NCBI RefSeq assembly: GCF_963576675.1
Contig: NC_088911.1
Coordinates: forward strand, 89,185,256-89,249,255
DNA from: Euphorbia lathyris
Lineage: Eukaryota > Streptophyta > Magnoliopsida > Malpighiales > Euphorbiaceae
Length of the DNA stretch: 64,000 bases
Direction: 5' to 3'
Below are positions 34,664 to 46,492 of the stretch, piece after piece (position 1 is the first letter of the stretch; every line of letters begins with the position of its first letter). The notes under the pieces are model-generated. The model had not been told where the DNA came from. It saw nothing but the letters and a program-made list of their open reading frames with translations, and did not search any database. The translations under genes and the position numbers were made by a program.

Positions 34664-35175
34664 TAAATTCTATGTGCTAAAATTGAATGATTGAGTGATT
34701 GTCATGCTGAGTGATCTGTGATACTTTAGTAACTGATTGCATGCTGAGTTAAGAATGACATGAAATCACCCTATGCTGAGTAGACATATATGCTGAGTGA
34801 TTTCTCTTCTAAGCCGAGTTACTAAGTCCACAAACAACAATCCTACGTAAAACTGACTGCCCAGAATCACAAATGTTTGGTATTCTTAATGCTGAGTAAA
34901 ACACATTTAAAACATTAAATGCTGGCACACGCATTAATAGCTACCCAGGATAACGTAAGCAATAATGAAAAATCCCATGCGTCGGACGTGTCATAAATGA
35001 CAGAATCCCTGTCGGTTGATAATCTCAAGGTTAAACGGCTAGTTCAACGTATAGGATCCATTAGCACCTCTATAAAAAGTGGAAGTTTTCCCACTTATCA
35101 CTCTTTACACACGAAATCTTTGGCATTCGAATTCACCTCTCTAAATCCCAGAAAATTCTCAAAGACTTCATAGAA
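34664..35175 (+). promoter_or_regulatory. Spacer between pol and the accessory gene, with internal TATA box
   Basis: The spacer is non-coding and rich in GCTGAGT words. TATAAAAA lies at 35071-35078, preceded by CACCTC and followed by a C/T/A-rich leader, giving a plausible start about 70-75 bp before the ATG at 35176. This looks like a normal plant core promoter. It implies a separate transcript for the downstream ORF instead of expression through pol readthrough. The inference is from sequence alone. Confidence 0.5.
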
Positions 35176-38156
35176 ATGGCGAAATCCCAAAGTTCTTCCG
35201 GTGACGGTAACAACGATGACCACGCCGATGAAAACCCTAAGCCTCAACAAGGTCAACATGACCTAACTCCAAACAGAAACCCCAAAACTGACCCAGCAAC
35301 CTCTTCAAAGAAGAAGAAGGATAAGCAGCCGGATGAGAAATTCTTCATCAAGGTGTACCCAAGTGTGAAGAATCATGAGGTTCTTCGATGTAGGTGGTTC
35401 TCCCCAAGCTTCATTACACATGAGCAACCGTTTTGTGAATGGATTGCGAAAAACGAATGGGCTGGACTCTTTTCGCTTCCTGGAAAAACCTACCCTAGGT
35501 TAGTACGTGAATTCTACTCCAACCTTTGCGTTAATGGAAGTGATCCTGACCATCTAGTTACTCACGTTAAGGGTAAGAAGCTCACTATTACCCCCTCCTA
35601 TCTCTCAAACTTGCTCCAACTTCCAAACACTAGAAAGGAATTCAGGACCACTAAGGAGAAGCGTGACCATACTGTCACTTTCTGTAAACCTGCTGGACAC
35701 AAAGGGGAAATACACAGCACGTGCATGGGGCAAAACCAGAAAATGGCGCACTATATACTTACCAACTTCATCTTCCCAAAATTCAACGCAACATCATCTG
35801 CTTCAAACTTCGAGCAGTGCTTCATTTGGCACATGCTGACCTACAGCCCCCTCAACATGCCCGTATTTCTAGTAGGAGCACTCCAACGAAGCACTATCAA
35901 ACTCAGGCTGGGTTCCCTAATTACCCGAATCTTGGAAGACCACCAAATCGACGTAACAACTGAAATACAAACGGTGGGAACAGAAATTACAGCTGCGCTA
36001 TTGTTTGGGTTAGTATACAACCAACCTATCAAGCCGAAGAAGGGAAAAGGAGTCGTCGAGGCAGCTCAGGGGGAAGCTGAGGGAGAAGCTGAGGAGGAAG
36101 CTCAGGAGGAAGAGGATGCTGAGCATGAGGATATTGCTGTAGATGAAGCTGCTGTCCAAGCCAAACATGAAAAGAAACGCAAGACAATCCAAACCAGCTC
36201 AAAGGATGTTGATGCTGTCCCCAAGAAAATTCGGGTTGTCTCTAAGGGGAAGAAAATTGATGCTGACCAAGGTAAGTCAGCAGAGAAAAGGAAAAGGCAA
36301 GATGAGCCTGAGGAGCTGGAAAGTGAGGGAACTCCTCTAAAGAAGAAGAAGAAAACTGCTGAGCTGAGTCTAGTTGAAGCTGTTCCTCTTGGTTTTGCTG
36401 TTCCTGATGATGCTCACTTTATCAAAAGCCAAGAAATTGACCTTGAGCAAACTCCAGCTGATCAAGAAATGATGAAGAAGAACAAAGTGATAATGAAGGT
36501 CAACATGATTATAATGAGGATGTTGAACAACATCAAGAAGCTTGTGCTGAGCAAGAACAAACAGAGAAAGCTGAGGAAGTTGAAAGTCCAGCTGAACAGA
36601 ATATGATAGGTGATGCTGAGCTTCCAGAGCAAGAAGTAGTAACAGAAGGGCTCAACACTGATCTTGGAATTGAATCATCACTTGATTCCATCCCTGCTGA
36701 CTCACCTCCTCTAAAGGCAAGAAAATTAAGAAGGTTTAAGAAGAAGGCCTACAAAACTCCCACTATTGACCTCATGGATGACTCACCTCCAAGGGATGAA
36801 ATCATGGACCTTACAACTACTCTTTTTTGGTTATTCTCATCACCTCTTGAACCCTCCATACATGAAAACCAAGCCTCTGTTACTCATACCGAGCAACATG
36901 CCAAGACTCCTGAAAATCCAAACCAAGCCGAGGAAAAACTCGAAGTTCTAGCTGCTCAGGGAGAAAAGCAAGATAAGGAAAATCCTACTCAACCTGAGGT
37001 GCCTCTTCCTGCACCAACTCAAGATCATGTTGAGCAGGTAATTCTCTCTGCCGATCCACCCCCTTCCCATCCTATTGTGCAGAACATTGAGCAGTCAGCT
37101 CCTGCTGCTCATCCACATCAAAGTCCAGGTGCTGACCACACTGGCACTTCAACTCAAGGACATCACCAAACACCTCCTCAATCTGGTGAAACTAGAATTC
37201 CAGCCACTGAGGTACATCCTGAGGCACAATTTGCCTATCTTAATGCCACTGAGTCCGGCCGTCGCATCATCGACTCGGCTCAACATCTTCTTCAGGATAT
37301 CAACACTTCTCATGCCGATGCTGCTGGGTATGCAAATGCTGAATCACAAGAGTTTTCATCTGTCACTCAGCTTCTCAATGAGATCAAGCATCTCAAAGAC
37401 TTAGTAAGTGTCATGACTTCCGTCCAACTCCAGCAACCCAAGCAAGAATCCTTTGTCAAGCTAACTGAGCTGATATTGATGATGGTGAACCACATGAATT
37501 CACTTCAAGGACAAATAAATGCCTTGCCTACCATCAACATGGGCTATGCTACCTCTGCTGAGTTAGATCATTGCTTCACCAAACTGACTTCTGAGCTGAT
37601 TGGCGCTCGTGATCTTCTCTCTTCATCTTCCCAATGCACGATGGATGAAATAAGTGAAGCTGTCCGTCTTCTGAATCTAAGCAAAGAGGAGATGGAAACT
37701 AACATGGTCAAAACCAATACCATTCTCCAAACCACTTAAAGCCTATTTCGCCATATGCATCATACAAACGCTCAACGTGATATCTATGACAAGGCTATCA
37801 TCAGAATGTACCATCAATCCTATGCCCAACTCGCGGAAGCAATGTCCTGGTTCGCTAAATCTCAAGAATACATGCTCAGCATGATCAGCTCTTCCATTCG
37901 CGTCCCAGGTTCAGTTCTGGATGATGGAGTTCCAGTACTTGATGGGTTGTTTGAAAGCACAAAACGTCTCAAGGCATACTCCGTCAAATTGACTCGTGCT
38001 GCTCTCAATGACACCTTCATTGCTCCTCCGCCTGATGGTGGCAAAACGGGGGAGAACAGACGAGATGATGGAACTCAGCAAACAGGAGAAGCTTCAGGTA
38101 GTAAACATCGAAAAGACAAAGGCAAGGGAAAATTGTATCAGGCTGCTAGAAAGTAA
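35176..38156 (+). pseudogene. Accessory ORF after pol: Transposase_32-like ('putative plant transposon protein')
   Basis: The frame runs about 990 codons if one frameshift near 36470 and a TAA at 37737 are ignored; both sides of each break read as the same kind of protein. Residues about 50-285 resemble the Pfam 'putative plant transposon protein' domain: EWAGLFSLPGKTYPRLVREFY, VKGKKLTITPSYLSNLLQLP, MAHYILTNFIFPK and CFIWHMLTYSPLNMPVFLV. A Glu/Ala-rich and Lys-rich part with basic nuclear-localisation-like runs (KKKKKT, KRKRQDE) follows, then a Pro/Gln-rich stretch. A helical C-terminal half (LLNEIKHLKDLVSVM ... LTELILMMVNHMNSL) may form coiled coils. There is no signal peptide or membrane segment, so it is not a classical envelope. 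Its function is unknown. Confidence 0.72.
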
Positions 38157-38556
38157 TAGCTTAGTTAGCTTAGGGCTTAGCTTATTCTGTATGTATGCTT
38201 GATAAACTTGAATATATGTTAAGTATCCTTTCTTTCAAATTGACTTAACTATTTGCGATGCTTATTTATATGCTGACCTGTCTAAAAATTGAACAGACAA
38301 ATAACTTCAAATTAAAATACTCAGTACACACTAACCCTGATACCAAAATTAATCATGTATCAAACTGAGTTCTTCTGAAAATTGAACTAAGTCAGGATAA
38401 ACATGTATTCTCTAAGGTTTAGAGTAAAGTCAAGACAATATATGCATCCCTTACGGGGGAGTAATTTCAGAAGAATAAAATGTAATTCAATCATGGGGAA
38501 CTTAAATACTGAGTTCCATAAATTAAATATTTTGCCAACATCAAAATGGGGGAGTT
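38157..38556 (+). other. Spacer and polypurine tract before the copia 3' LTR
   Basis: About 390 bp of non-coding sequence ending in AAAATGGGGGAGTT (38543-38556), the plus-strand primer site. The LTR TG follows immediately at 38557. Confidence 0.8.
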
Positions 38557-39728
38557 TGTTGAAACACCTTTCCACAAGATTTTGATTTGACAAAATCATT
38601 TAAGTTTAATCCATGATTAAGAGATAATTAAATTTAAGTGCTTTGATTTAATTGTACTAATCCGTTTGTCCAATATTGAGTATAAATACAAAAAGAAATA
38701 AAGATTAAGACACGACGAAGTCAGCATGAAAACACAAGCTGAGTGAAGAGCAACTCAGCATAAGAGAAGATAAGTCATCTTCAGAATAACAGCTTCAGAA
38801 TAAAGCTAAACAAGGAAGCTCAGCACAGAAGAAGACTGCTCCAAGTAATAGTTTCTACAGAATGAAGCTGACCATGAAAGCTGAGTAGAAAAAGAACACA
38901 GTATGAAACTTGGTGAAAATCGAAGATAGTGATTATCGAAGTAAAGCTGAGTAATCTCCAGGACAACATGATTGACCCGTTAGCTAAAAGACAAATTCGA
39001 CAACTGTCTGCACCAATAATAAAAGTCTTGAATTACGCAAAAGCCAAATTCCAAGATGCATGGGTCAACTGTTTTATGCTACAAGACAAATTTCCGCAAG
39101 AAAACAAAGACTGTAGGAAGAAGACAAATTTGACATCTGAAGAATTCAGAAGACAGGATTGGCCTGCACATCTGAAGCTGACCAGAGGTTTGTCCCCCAA
39201 AAGAGCCATTTTGGACTCAACGGACAAATCAAATTCAAATGATTTGTTCCTCACATTTCAACTATAAAAGGGACAAGGATATCATTTGGAAGATTGCCGA
39301 TTTACAGAAAATTACAAGTGAGAAAGATACAAATTCAAAGCACTCAAAACAAAAGAGAAAGCTTACACCAATCTTCTATTCTTTGTGTAAATGCTAGATT
39401 GATTGTTTGTAATCATCTAAAGTGTTCTTTATCTTAAAAGGAACAAGTGTGTGATCAATTGTAATATTGAGAGTGTACCTGCTGATTACTTGGTATTTAG
39501 TACTTAGTGGTAGAGAAATCTAAGTGCTGGGTTGTAGCATTTAGTAGGAGTTGAGTAGACGAATAGAGGAAGGTACTCTTGCATATTCAACTGCCTGTAA
39601 TCGGTTTGTGCTCTACCCTTAAAGAGCTCAGTATTGGATTCTGAAAGCCCGGAGGATTCTGGGGACTGGACGTAGGCGGAGAGGCCGAACCAGGATAAGT
39701 GATACTGAGTAATTTCTAACTCTCTCAA

Positions 39729-39772
<44 letters not shown>

Positions 39773-40056
39773 TTGTGTTGCTTGTAATATTTACTCAGCA
39801 TATAAACTGTTAGAAGCTGACACTGAGTAAATTGGAGTGCTGAGTTGGAAGCTGACCACATAAGCGTCAATTCCCAACTCTCAAGTAAAACAGTCTTAGT
39901 CAGCATCTGACTAAAGCTGTCTTACATTAAGTTTGGCCAAGCTGACCAAAGCTGAGTTAATAAACTCACCAAAATAATTAAGTCAGCAAGATTAATTAGC
40001 AAAAAAGTTGTATTAGTTCCTAACCCCCCCTTGGAACTAATCACACGGGACCAACA
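38557..40056 (+). repeat. 3' LTR of the copia element (1500 bp)
   Basis: Starts TGTTGAAACACC and ends GGGACCAACA. TATAAAA lies at 39263-39269 and a shorter TA run at 39738-39764. It is nearly identical to 28671-29690 over the shared part. The following five bases are GTTTG; their partner is gone with the truncated 5' end. Confidence 0.95.
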
Positions 40057-40652
40057 GTTTGTTCATTTCAATTTGTTTATAATTAATTAAGGTCATCTCA
40101 TTCATTCATTTTGAAGTTTGAGAACTATAAGTAGTTTGTACATAATTGTGATTTTGGTTTTCATTTTGGCCATTTCCACTATCATCGGTTTCCCTTTCTC
40201 ATCATTTCCTTTCCAAACATTTACCCTAGCCTATGTTACACCCTATTTTAAGTCCCTTGGATTTAGTGTCTTGAATTCATACTAAGTGGTGGAGATTTGA
40301 TATATTGACAAGCTTATGATAATTTCATTCTAGGTTGCGACTTGAGTGATTCCTTGAAAACTAATCATAGCCTAAACACTTGAGTGCAATGAGTGGCTTC
40401 CGTGAGGGTGTTGTTGATTTGAATTCATACCTTATGTACATGGTCAAAAGCTTAATTGCTGAGATTCTTCAAGTAGTTACGTTGTGTGTTTAAACATGAA
40501 TAGTATATTGGCTTTGAGAGTTGATGGCTGATAATCTTCACATTATGAGTGGGGATTGGGAAAGGTTGGTTAAACAAGAAATCATAAAAGTAAAGAGTTG
40601 TTGACATGATCTGATATGCTTGGGGATAAGCATTGGGTAAGTGTGGGGTATT
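40057..40652 (+). other. Resumed 3' region of the Athila-like relic, with PPT
   Basis: Non-coding. It ends with TTGGGGATAAGCATTGGGTAAGTGTGGGGTAT, the same layout (G-A-AAGC block, then AAGTGTGGGG) as before the LTRs at 18648 and, in reverse, 58899. Confidence 0.7.
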
Positions 40653-41914
40653 TGATAAGTCTCCAATTCAACGTTCAAATGTCCATTTTAGTGCTAGGTT
40701 ATTTAATTAATTTGGTGTTATTTTGGGTATTATTGCTTGTTTTGGTTTGATTTGCCTCCACAGGACTCAAATGATTAAAAGGAGAAGAATTGGACTTAAT
40801 TGAAGAAACTTTGGACCAGAAAGGAATTTGGTGCTGAATTAAAGGAGCTGAAGCGAAAATGGAGTTAGTCTTGCCCAAGACTAAGGACCTCCGAATCTAC
40901 TGATGTTCAAATTGACCAGGACCTTTTCCAACTCGAAAAAGAAGGTAGAAAATTAGGGATTTGAAATTTGTAAAAGAGGTTGCTGATTTAGATAGATATT
41001 ATTTGGTTACCTAACTTTTAGGATGAGGTTTTCTCTATAAATAGATGGAGAACAAAACTTCTTCTCTCAGGGTTTTTTCTCTTTTTGGGTTCTTAGTTAG
41101 CTTTATTTATTTTTATCTTTAATGGTTATCATAGTCGAATTCATGACTATGTGTAGCTAAACACTTTATCGATTAAGGGATTAATCAAAGGCTAGCATTA
41201 TTTCCAATTGTGAGATTGTTGTTCTTAATTTCAGTAATCTAATTTTATGTGATATGTTTACATATTTATCGATCTATGAAATCAGACCTTCAATGAAAGT
41301 TTAGGTTACATTTCGGCCGGGCTTCAGCTTTTTCATTCATTTAAACAACGTTTTGTAATCATCTGAAATCCTAACTATGTTCAAGCGCATAAACATGTGA
41401 TTTGGTTTAAATCGGAATCGCTAAGAATTTGATTAACTTAGATTGGGTCCTTCTAATCCCTAATGCTTTCAACAGATTAAATTCTAAGCGCCAAGCTAGA
41501 ACTGTCTGGCCGAATAGGGGCTTATTTTTAAGTGCTCTATGATTTGCTTTACAATTAAGGAAGGATTAGGTCGGGAATGAATAAGGAACGAATATAACCA
41601 ATCCAGATCATGTCAATTATGATATCATCTCACTTTCAATGATCAATAAGGAAATAATTGTTCAGCCTGCGAATTTCCCTTGATCGAAATTCCATCATAT
41701 AAGAATCACCAATTTAATTTCATTTCAATTTTGCAAATTTATTTATTCATTAATCAACAATTTCAATCCCCCTATTTACTTTTTGTTAATTGCTTGGTTA
41801 TATTTGTGATTAGATCAGTATTAATCCTTTGGGTACGACCTTTACTTGCTCTTTTACAATCTGTTTTCGGCTAAGTGAAGTTATAATTATCTTTGGTGGA
41901 TTCGACACCCATCA
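40653..41914 (+). repeat. 3' LTR of the Athila-like relic
   Basis: Starts TGATAAGTCTCC right after the PPT and ends GACACCCATCA. Its U3 has one dyad AGTCTTGCCCAAGACT (40867-40882). TATAAATAG lies at 41036-41044, about 153 bp further on. The 5' partner LTR was not found in the window. Confidence 0.85.
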
Positions 41915-42255
41915 CTTATATACCTCTTCTAAAAGAAAGCACAAGACACTAACGTCCAAACTAGGGTTACAATCACTTAAATAGGGGTAGGGTTAATAAA
42001 GGGACATTTGGGTGATTAAATCCACATGGCAAAATAGTAAAAATCAGAGTGGCAAAATAGTAATTTTAGAATTTGGTGCAGAAATGGAAGTTAGGAAAAA
42101 AGTGGTCGGATTGCCTTTTCAGGCATGCCACACGACGTGTGGCATTGCCCCACATGGGCGTGTGCCCAAAGCCCTTGTAGCCATACGCCGACTGCTAATA
42201 ATGGCCACGGACAAGAAGTTTGGGCACGGGTCCACACAACGTGTGGAGTTGATTT
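41915..42255 (-). mobile_element. 3' LTR fragment of the minus-strand gypsy element
   Basis: Lies directly downstream of the minus-strand pol. U3-like sequence carries dyads CCACACGACGTGTGG (42128-42142) and CCACACAACGTGTGG (42232-42246), plus related CCACATGGGCGTGTG words between them. A weak TATTTAAG lies near 41975. It is cut at 41914 by the plus-strand LTR. Confidence 0.55.
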
Positions 42256-43266
42256 TCAGCAGCTCCCTCCCTTGTTGTCGGCTGTGGAAGAATTTGCTCC
42301 ATTACATAGGCCCGTGTTGGAAATTCCCTCATCATTCACTCCATCTTCAAAAGAGTTGGACCCTAACTTGTTATGTGTCATCTCAAGAGTTCCTTCCGGT
42401 TTCCATGGGCTCAAATCCCGCACATTGAAGGAGGATGACATCTTCCCGAGCCAATTTGAAAGGGATATATGATAAGCATTGGCGTTTACCTTCTTGATCA
42501 CTTTATATGGCCCATACCTCCTCGGTTTAAGCTTGCTACTCGGAGCATTCATGAGTCTCTCCTTGCTTAAGTAGACCACCACCTCGTTCCCCACCTCAAA
42601 TTGAAGATCCTTTCAGTGTTCATCCACCCTAGCATTGACCTTGCTATTCTTTTCTTCAATACTTCGCCTCACCTCTTGATGCATTTGGTGGTAGTCGTTG
42701 GCTAGGTGTTGGGCGGCCACACTCTTCTTTTCCCGCTTCAGAATGTCCCCTAGATCAAGCGAATGATTTGGAGTATTCGTGTATACAACCTCAAAAGGTG
42801 ACTTCTCGGTAGTAGAGCTCACGACAAAATTATAGGCAAACTCAGCTTGTGCTATCACATAGTTCCACATTTTGGGCTTGTCCTGACACTTACTCCTCAA
42901 TAGATTTCCCAAGGTACGGTTGACCACTTCAGTTTGGCTATCTGTTTGCGGGTGAATGGTAGTGTTAAATTTCAAGGTGGTGCCAAGAATAGCCCACAAA
43001 GTACGCTAAAAATGGCTAACAAACATAGTGTCTCTATCCGGCAATATGCTCTTTGGAACTCCATGTAGCCTCACTACTTCCCGGAAAAACAACTTAGTGA
43101 TCGTCGTAGCACCATTTGTCTTACGACATGGGATGAAATGAGCCATCTTGGAAAACCAGTCTACAACTATAAAAATAGAATCCATACCACGTTGAGTCCA
43201 AGGTAGCCCCAATACGAAGTCCATAGAGAGGTCCTCCCAAATAGATTCTGACACTGGCAAAGGCAT
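42256..43266 (-). pseudogene. Gypsy integrase and C-terminal tail
   Basis: The core reads [18 protein letters not shown] (first Asp), then [12 protein letters not shown] (second Asp). A TAG follows where relatives have Trp, then RTLWAILGT and HPQTDSQTEVVNRTLGNLLR (Glu). All three catalytic positions survive. The C-terminal piece (42594-42256) contains LKPRRYGPYKVIKKVNANAYHISL and FNVRDLSPW, the usual GPY/F module. No convincing chromodomain follows. A frame change near 42600 and stops disable it. Confidence 0.85.
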
Positions 43267-44105
43267 AAGTAAACCCGCATTAGTGGCGTGCCCATTAGAA
43301 GTTTGGCAAATGCCACATCACTCCACAATATAAGCTACATCCTTCCTTAACTTCGGCCAATAGTAACGGGAACTCACAACTTTGAAAGTCTTGTCTCTAC
43401 CAAAGTGTCCCCTAAAGTTCCTCCATGTAAATCTCGGATCACTCTCTCTCAGATCGACGTACCCAGAAGGCATAATTGATTACCCCTCATGAGATACACT
43501 TCAAACAATTGATACTCGCCATCCCCGATTTGATCTTTACATTTCTCCCAAATACTTCCAAAATCTGGATCCTCCTGATAATCCCCTTTGATATTCTTAA
43601 AGTCCTCTAGCTCAAGTGCTACTGTTTTAAAGAGTGCAACCCTCCTACTTAAAGCATCTGCCACCTTGTTTTGTTGACACGCTTTATGGAGAATCTTGTA
43701 AGGGAACTTGTCCACAAAGCCAGACCATCTAGCATGCATAGAACTTCAGAGTTGTTTTTGACTCCCCAAATACTTGAGAGCTTGGTGGTCAATGTATATT
43801 ATAAACTCTTTGCCCATAAGATAGTGCCCCCACGTCTTCAAGGCCCGGACCACGATATAGAACTCTTTATCATAAGTGGCCCATTTTTGTCTCGACTCAC
43901 ACAATTTCTCACTAAAATATCCAATGGGTCTCTTCTCTTGCATCAACACTCCCTCAACTCCTACTCTAGTTGCATCACACTCTACTTCAAACAACTTGTC
44001 AAAATCCGAAAAATCTAACACCGAAGCCATGTTTAGCTTTTCTTTGATCAATGCAAAGCTACCTTCTAGTTCATCTTCCCATTTGAAGCCCTTTCCTTTC
44101 TTCAA
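43267..44105 (-). pseudogene. Gypsy RNase H and integrase zinc region
   Basis: KLFEVECDATRVGVEGVLMQ, PIGYFSEKLCESRQKWATYDKEFY and FIIYIDHQALKYL are the RNase H blocks (44105-43746). NKVADALSRR and YLMRGNQLCL follow in the next open segment (43739-43449). The zinc-binding part before the core (43448-43267, with [20 protein letters not shown] relics) is interrupted by stops. Confidence 0.8.
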
Positions 44106-44168
44106 TCATTCGATTAATGGTGCCACAGTGGTATTAAGGTTTTGTACGAACCACATATAGAAAGTAGC

Positions 44169-44348
44169 AGGAATATTCATATGGACCTTAATAACCAAGT
44201 GAATTTGGTCATTCACCGTTAGATGTGGGCTTATTAAATCTAAGCCACAGGATGCTTCGAATCTCCACCTTAGGATTCTAATAAGCCTAGATCTAATGGT
44301 GAATGACCAAATATTGCATGGTCATTAAGGTCTATGTGATCAAGACCG
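44169..44348. mobile_element. Mutator-like MITE, 180 bp, 11-bp TSD, inside gypsy pol
   Basis: Almost the whole element is one inverted repeat. GACCTTAATAACC, TTTGGTCATTCACC, GTTAGAT and GGGCTTATTA on the left pair with their complements on the right. It is flanked by exact TAGAAAGTAGC repeats (44158-44168 and 44349-44359). It breaks the reading frame directly after HGLATFY of the RT/RNase H junction, where relatives continue RRFV; here the right side continues WFVQN. Confidence 0.85.
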
Positions 44349-44962
44349 TAGAAAGTAGCCAACCCATGAAAGCTTCTAATGTCACCAACATTATTTGGAG
44401 TCGGCCATTCCCGGACAACCCTTACTTTCCCTTCATCAACCCGGATACCATCTCCACTTACCATATACCTAAGATACACTAAGCTCTCCATCACAAAGTC
44501 ACACTTCTTGGCATTAGCAAATAATTAGTTCTCCCTCAACAAGTTCAACACCACTCTCAAATGCTCAACATGCTCTTCCAAGGTCTTGCTATGGATGAGT
44601 ATGTCGTCAAAGTAAACCACCACGAATTTCTCGATCACGGGCCGAAGTGCTTAGTTCATTAATCTCATGAAGGTGCAATTGTCATTCCGAAAGGCATCAC
44701 TAACCACTCATATAACCCATCCCGAAGCTTAAACACCGTCTTCCATTCATCACCGGCTCTAATTCAGATTTGATAGTAGTCACTCCTTAAATCAACCTTG
44801 GAGAAGACTTTAAAGCCACTAAGTTGGTTTAGCATTTTGTCAAGTCTTGGTATGGGAAACTTGTATCGAATAGTGATCTTATTGATGGCTCTACTATCCA
44901 CATACATGCTCCATGAACCATCCTTCTTTGGCATTATCGAAACCTGAGATAGCACAAGGACT
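44349..44962 (-). pseudogene. Gypsy reverse transcriptase, C-terminal part
   Basis: Contains [35 protein letters not shown] and [14 protein letters not shown], then the active site VVYFDDIL (near 44600) and LRYMVSGDGIRVDEGKV with RSFHGLATFY. Frame changes occur between 44530 and 44760. Confidence 0.85.
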
Positions 44963-44979
44963 CATGCTCTCTCTTATAT

Positions 44980-45779
44980 TTTTTTGAATAAAAGGTTGGG
45001 ACACGATTGAGGGTACCAGACATCCCAACTAGGTTTGCACCTCCGAAAAACCTCAACCAACCCGTATATTATTAATAAAAAATGAAAGAATTACAAAGGA
45101 AGAGTTAAAGAAATCAAACATGTGCTATATTACAGAGATCATAAAAAATAAAAGATTTGCAAAAACGAGGAGCAGAATGCCATCAAATTATATCTGAAGA
45201 CGTCTTGCTGAAGTTTGCTAGACTATCAGCAGCCTGGTTGCCTTCTCTGTAGATATGAGCTATCTTACAATTCATAGTCGAACAATGCTCAAGACATTGC
45301 AACCAATCCTGTCTTATCATCCACGGGACGTCCTTCGACTTACTTTGAAGCATCGTTACTGCATAAGTAGAATCAGACTCGATCTAAAGATCATACCATT
45401 CTCTCTCCCAAGCCGTTTCAATTGTGAAAATAACGGCCTTTAATTCTGTAATGTGAGCAAATGAATTAGGAATATTGATTGCAAAGCAACCCATCATAAA
45501 ACCTCTACTGTTCCGAAAAACACCCCCTGCACCCGCCATTCCTGGCACACCGGAGACATCACCGTCGATGTTCGCTTTGACCCACCCTACAGGCGGCGGC
45601 ACCCATCTGACAAAAGCATAATTCGGTTCCAAAGGAGGTCTAATGTGGTTCCCCAGAACTCAATTCCAACTCGCTGATATAATTAAAAAGCCTGTTTCGC
45701 AACATTTGGATTGAAGGGAGCTCCTCCTCAAAGATGGCTCGATTCCTGATGTACTAGATAAACCACACGCAAGATCTCC
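44980..45779 (-). mobile_element. 5'-truncated LINE fragment inserted in gypsy RT
   Basis: Inserted after the target CATGCTCTCTCTTATAT (44963-44979), which is repeated with one mismatch at 45780-45796. The left edge is a T run, the minus-strand poly(A). The minus-strand ORF 45632-45384 encodes the RNase H-like LINE terminus (WVPPPVGWVKANIDG, GAGGVFRNSRGFMMG, ITELKAVIFTIETAW). The DNA on either side is one gypsy gene: [14 protein letters not shown] on the right and [11 protein letters not shown] on the left. Confidence 0.88.
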
Positions 45780-46087
45780 CATGCTCTCTCTCATATACCC
45801 TATCTTCACTAACTTTTCCACTTTCTCCCTCATAATCTCACTCTCTTTCGGGCTCATTCGGTAGTGAGGAAGACTAGGCAAGCTAGCCCCCGGTACTAAG
45901 TCAATATGGTGTTGAATTTCCCTTGGAGGTGGCAACCCATGAGGCAACTCTTCCTAAAAGAGATCATTATATTCTTCAAGCATCCGCTCCACTTCTTTCG
46001 GTACTTCTCTTTTCCCCTTCTTATCATTAGACTTCCCACTAGCCTTTACCATAACCACATAAACCATTTGACTTTCCTCACACTTGT
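45780..46087 (-). pseudogene. Gypsy reverse transcriptase, N-terminal part
   Basis: Minus-strand [38 protein letters not shown] and IGYMRESM are the conserved entry to gypsy RT. A stop lies before it (45947-46087), and the downstream half is displaced by the LINE fragment. Confidence 0.85.
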
Positions 46088-46492
46088 TTATAAATTCCTT
46101 GCGTGAGTAGGACAAATGATAAAAGTAGCCTTCCTCTTGGTATTAGGCTCTCCTACCATAGGTGTAAGTACGTATCGAATAACATCCTTCATAAACTGAT
46201 TGGTCTTCCTTCTTCCCGTATGGGTAGTATCACGGTCGAATTGCCATGGATGCCCCAATAGTAAATGGCAAGCATCCATATCAACCACATCACAATATAT
46301 CTCATCACTATACTCGCCTATCTGAAAAAGCACCTTACATCTTTGGGTCACTTTCATCTCTCCAACATTCTTGATCCACCCTACAATGTAGGGGTTTGGA
46401 TGCACCTCCATAGTCAACCCGAACTTCTTAGCCGTTGTATCACTAATAATGTTTTCTTGACTCCCACTTTCAATGATCACATTGCACCCCAC
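46088..46492 (-). pseudogene. Gypsy aspartic protease
   Basis: CNVIIESGSQENIISDTTAK carries the active site as E-S-G where the catalytic residue should be Asp; relatives have D-S-G or D-G-G. It continues FGLTMEVHPNPYIVGWIKN, YCDVVDMDACHLLLGHPWQ and FDRDTTHTGRRKTNQF. The Asp to Glu change alone would abolish activity. A single TGA separates it from gag. Confidence 0.85.

Larger units (their letters stand above)
28671..40056 (+). mobile_element. Nearly full-length Ty1/copia element, SIRE-like, with an extra gene
   Basis: The order is a truncated 5' LTR, tRNA-Met PBS, gag, protease, integrase, RT and RNase H in one frame. A non-coding spacer with a TATA box, an accessory gene in the envelope position, the PPT AAAATGGGGGAGTT (38543-38556) and the full 3' LTR follow. 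It lies inside the 3' region of an Athila-like relic, whose sequence continues at 40057. The LTRs are nearly identical where they overlap, so the insertion is fairly recent despite several stops. The large size, the domain order and an ORF after pol fit the SIRE/Maximus lineage; the lineage call is inferred. Confidence 0.9.

Noticed and set aside
35176..38156. Calling the copia post-pol ORF an envelope gene
   Set aside because: No signal peptide, transmembrane segment or cysteine pattern is visible; basic and helical regions point to an intracellular protein.
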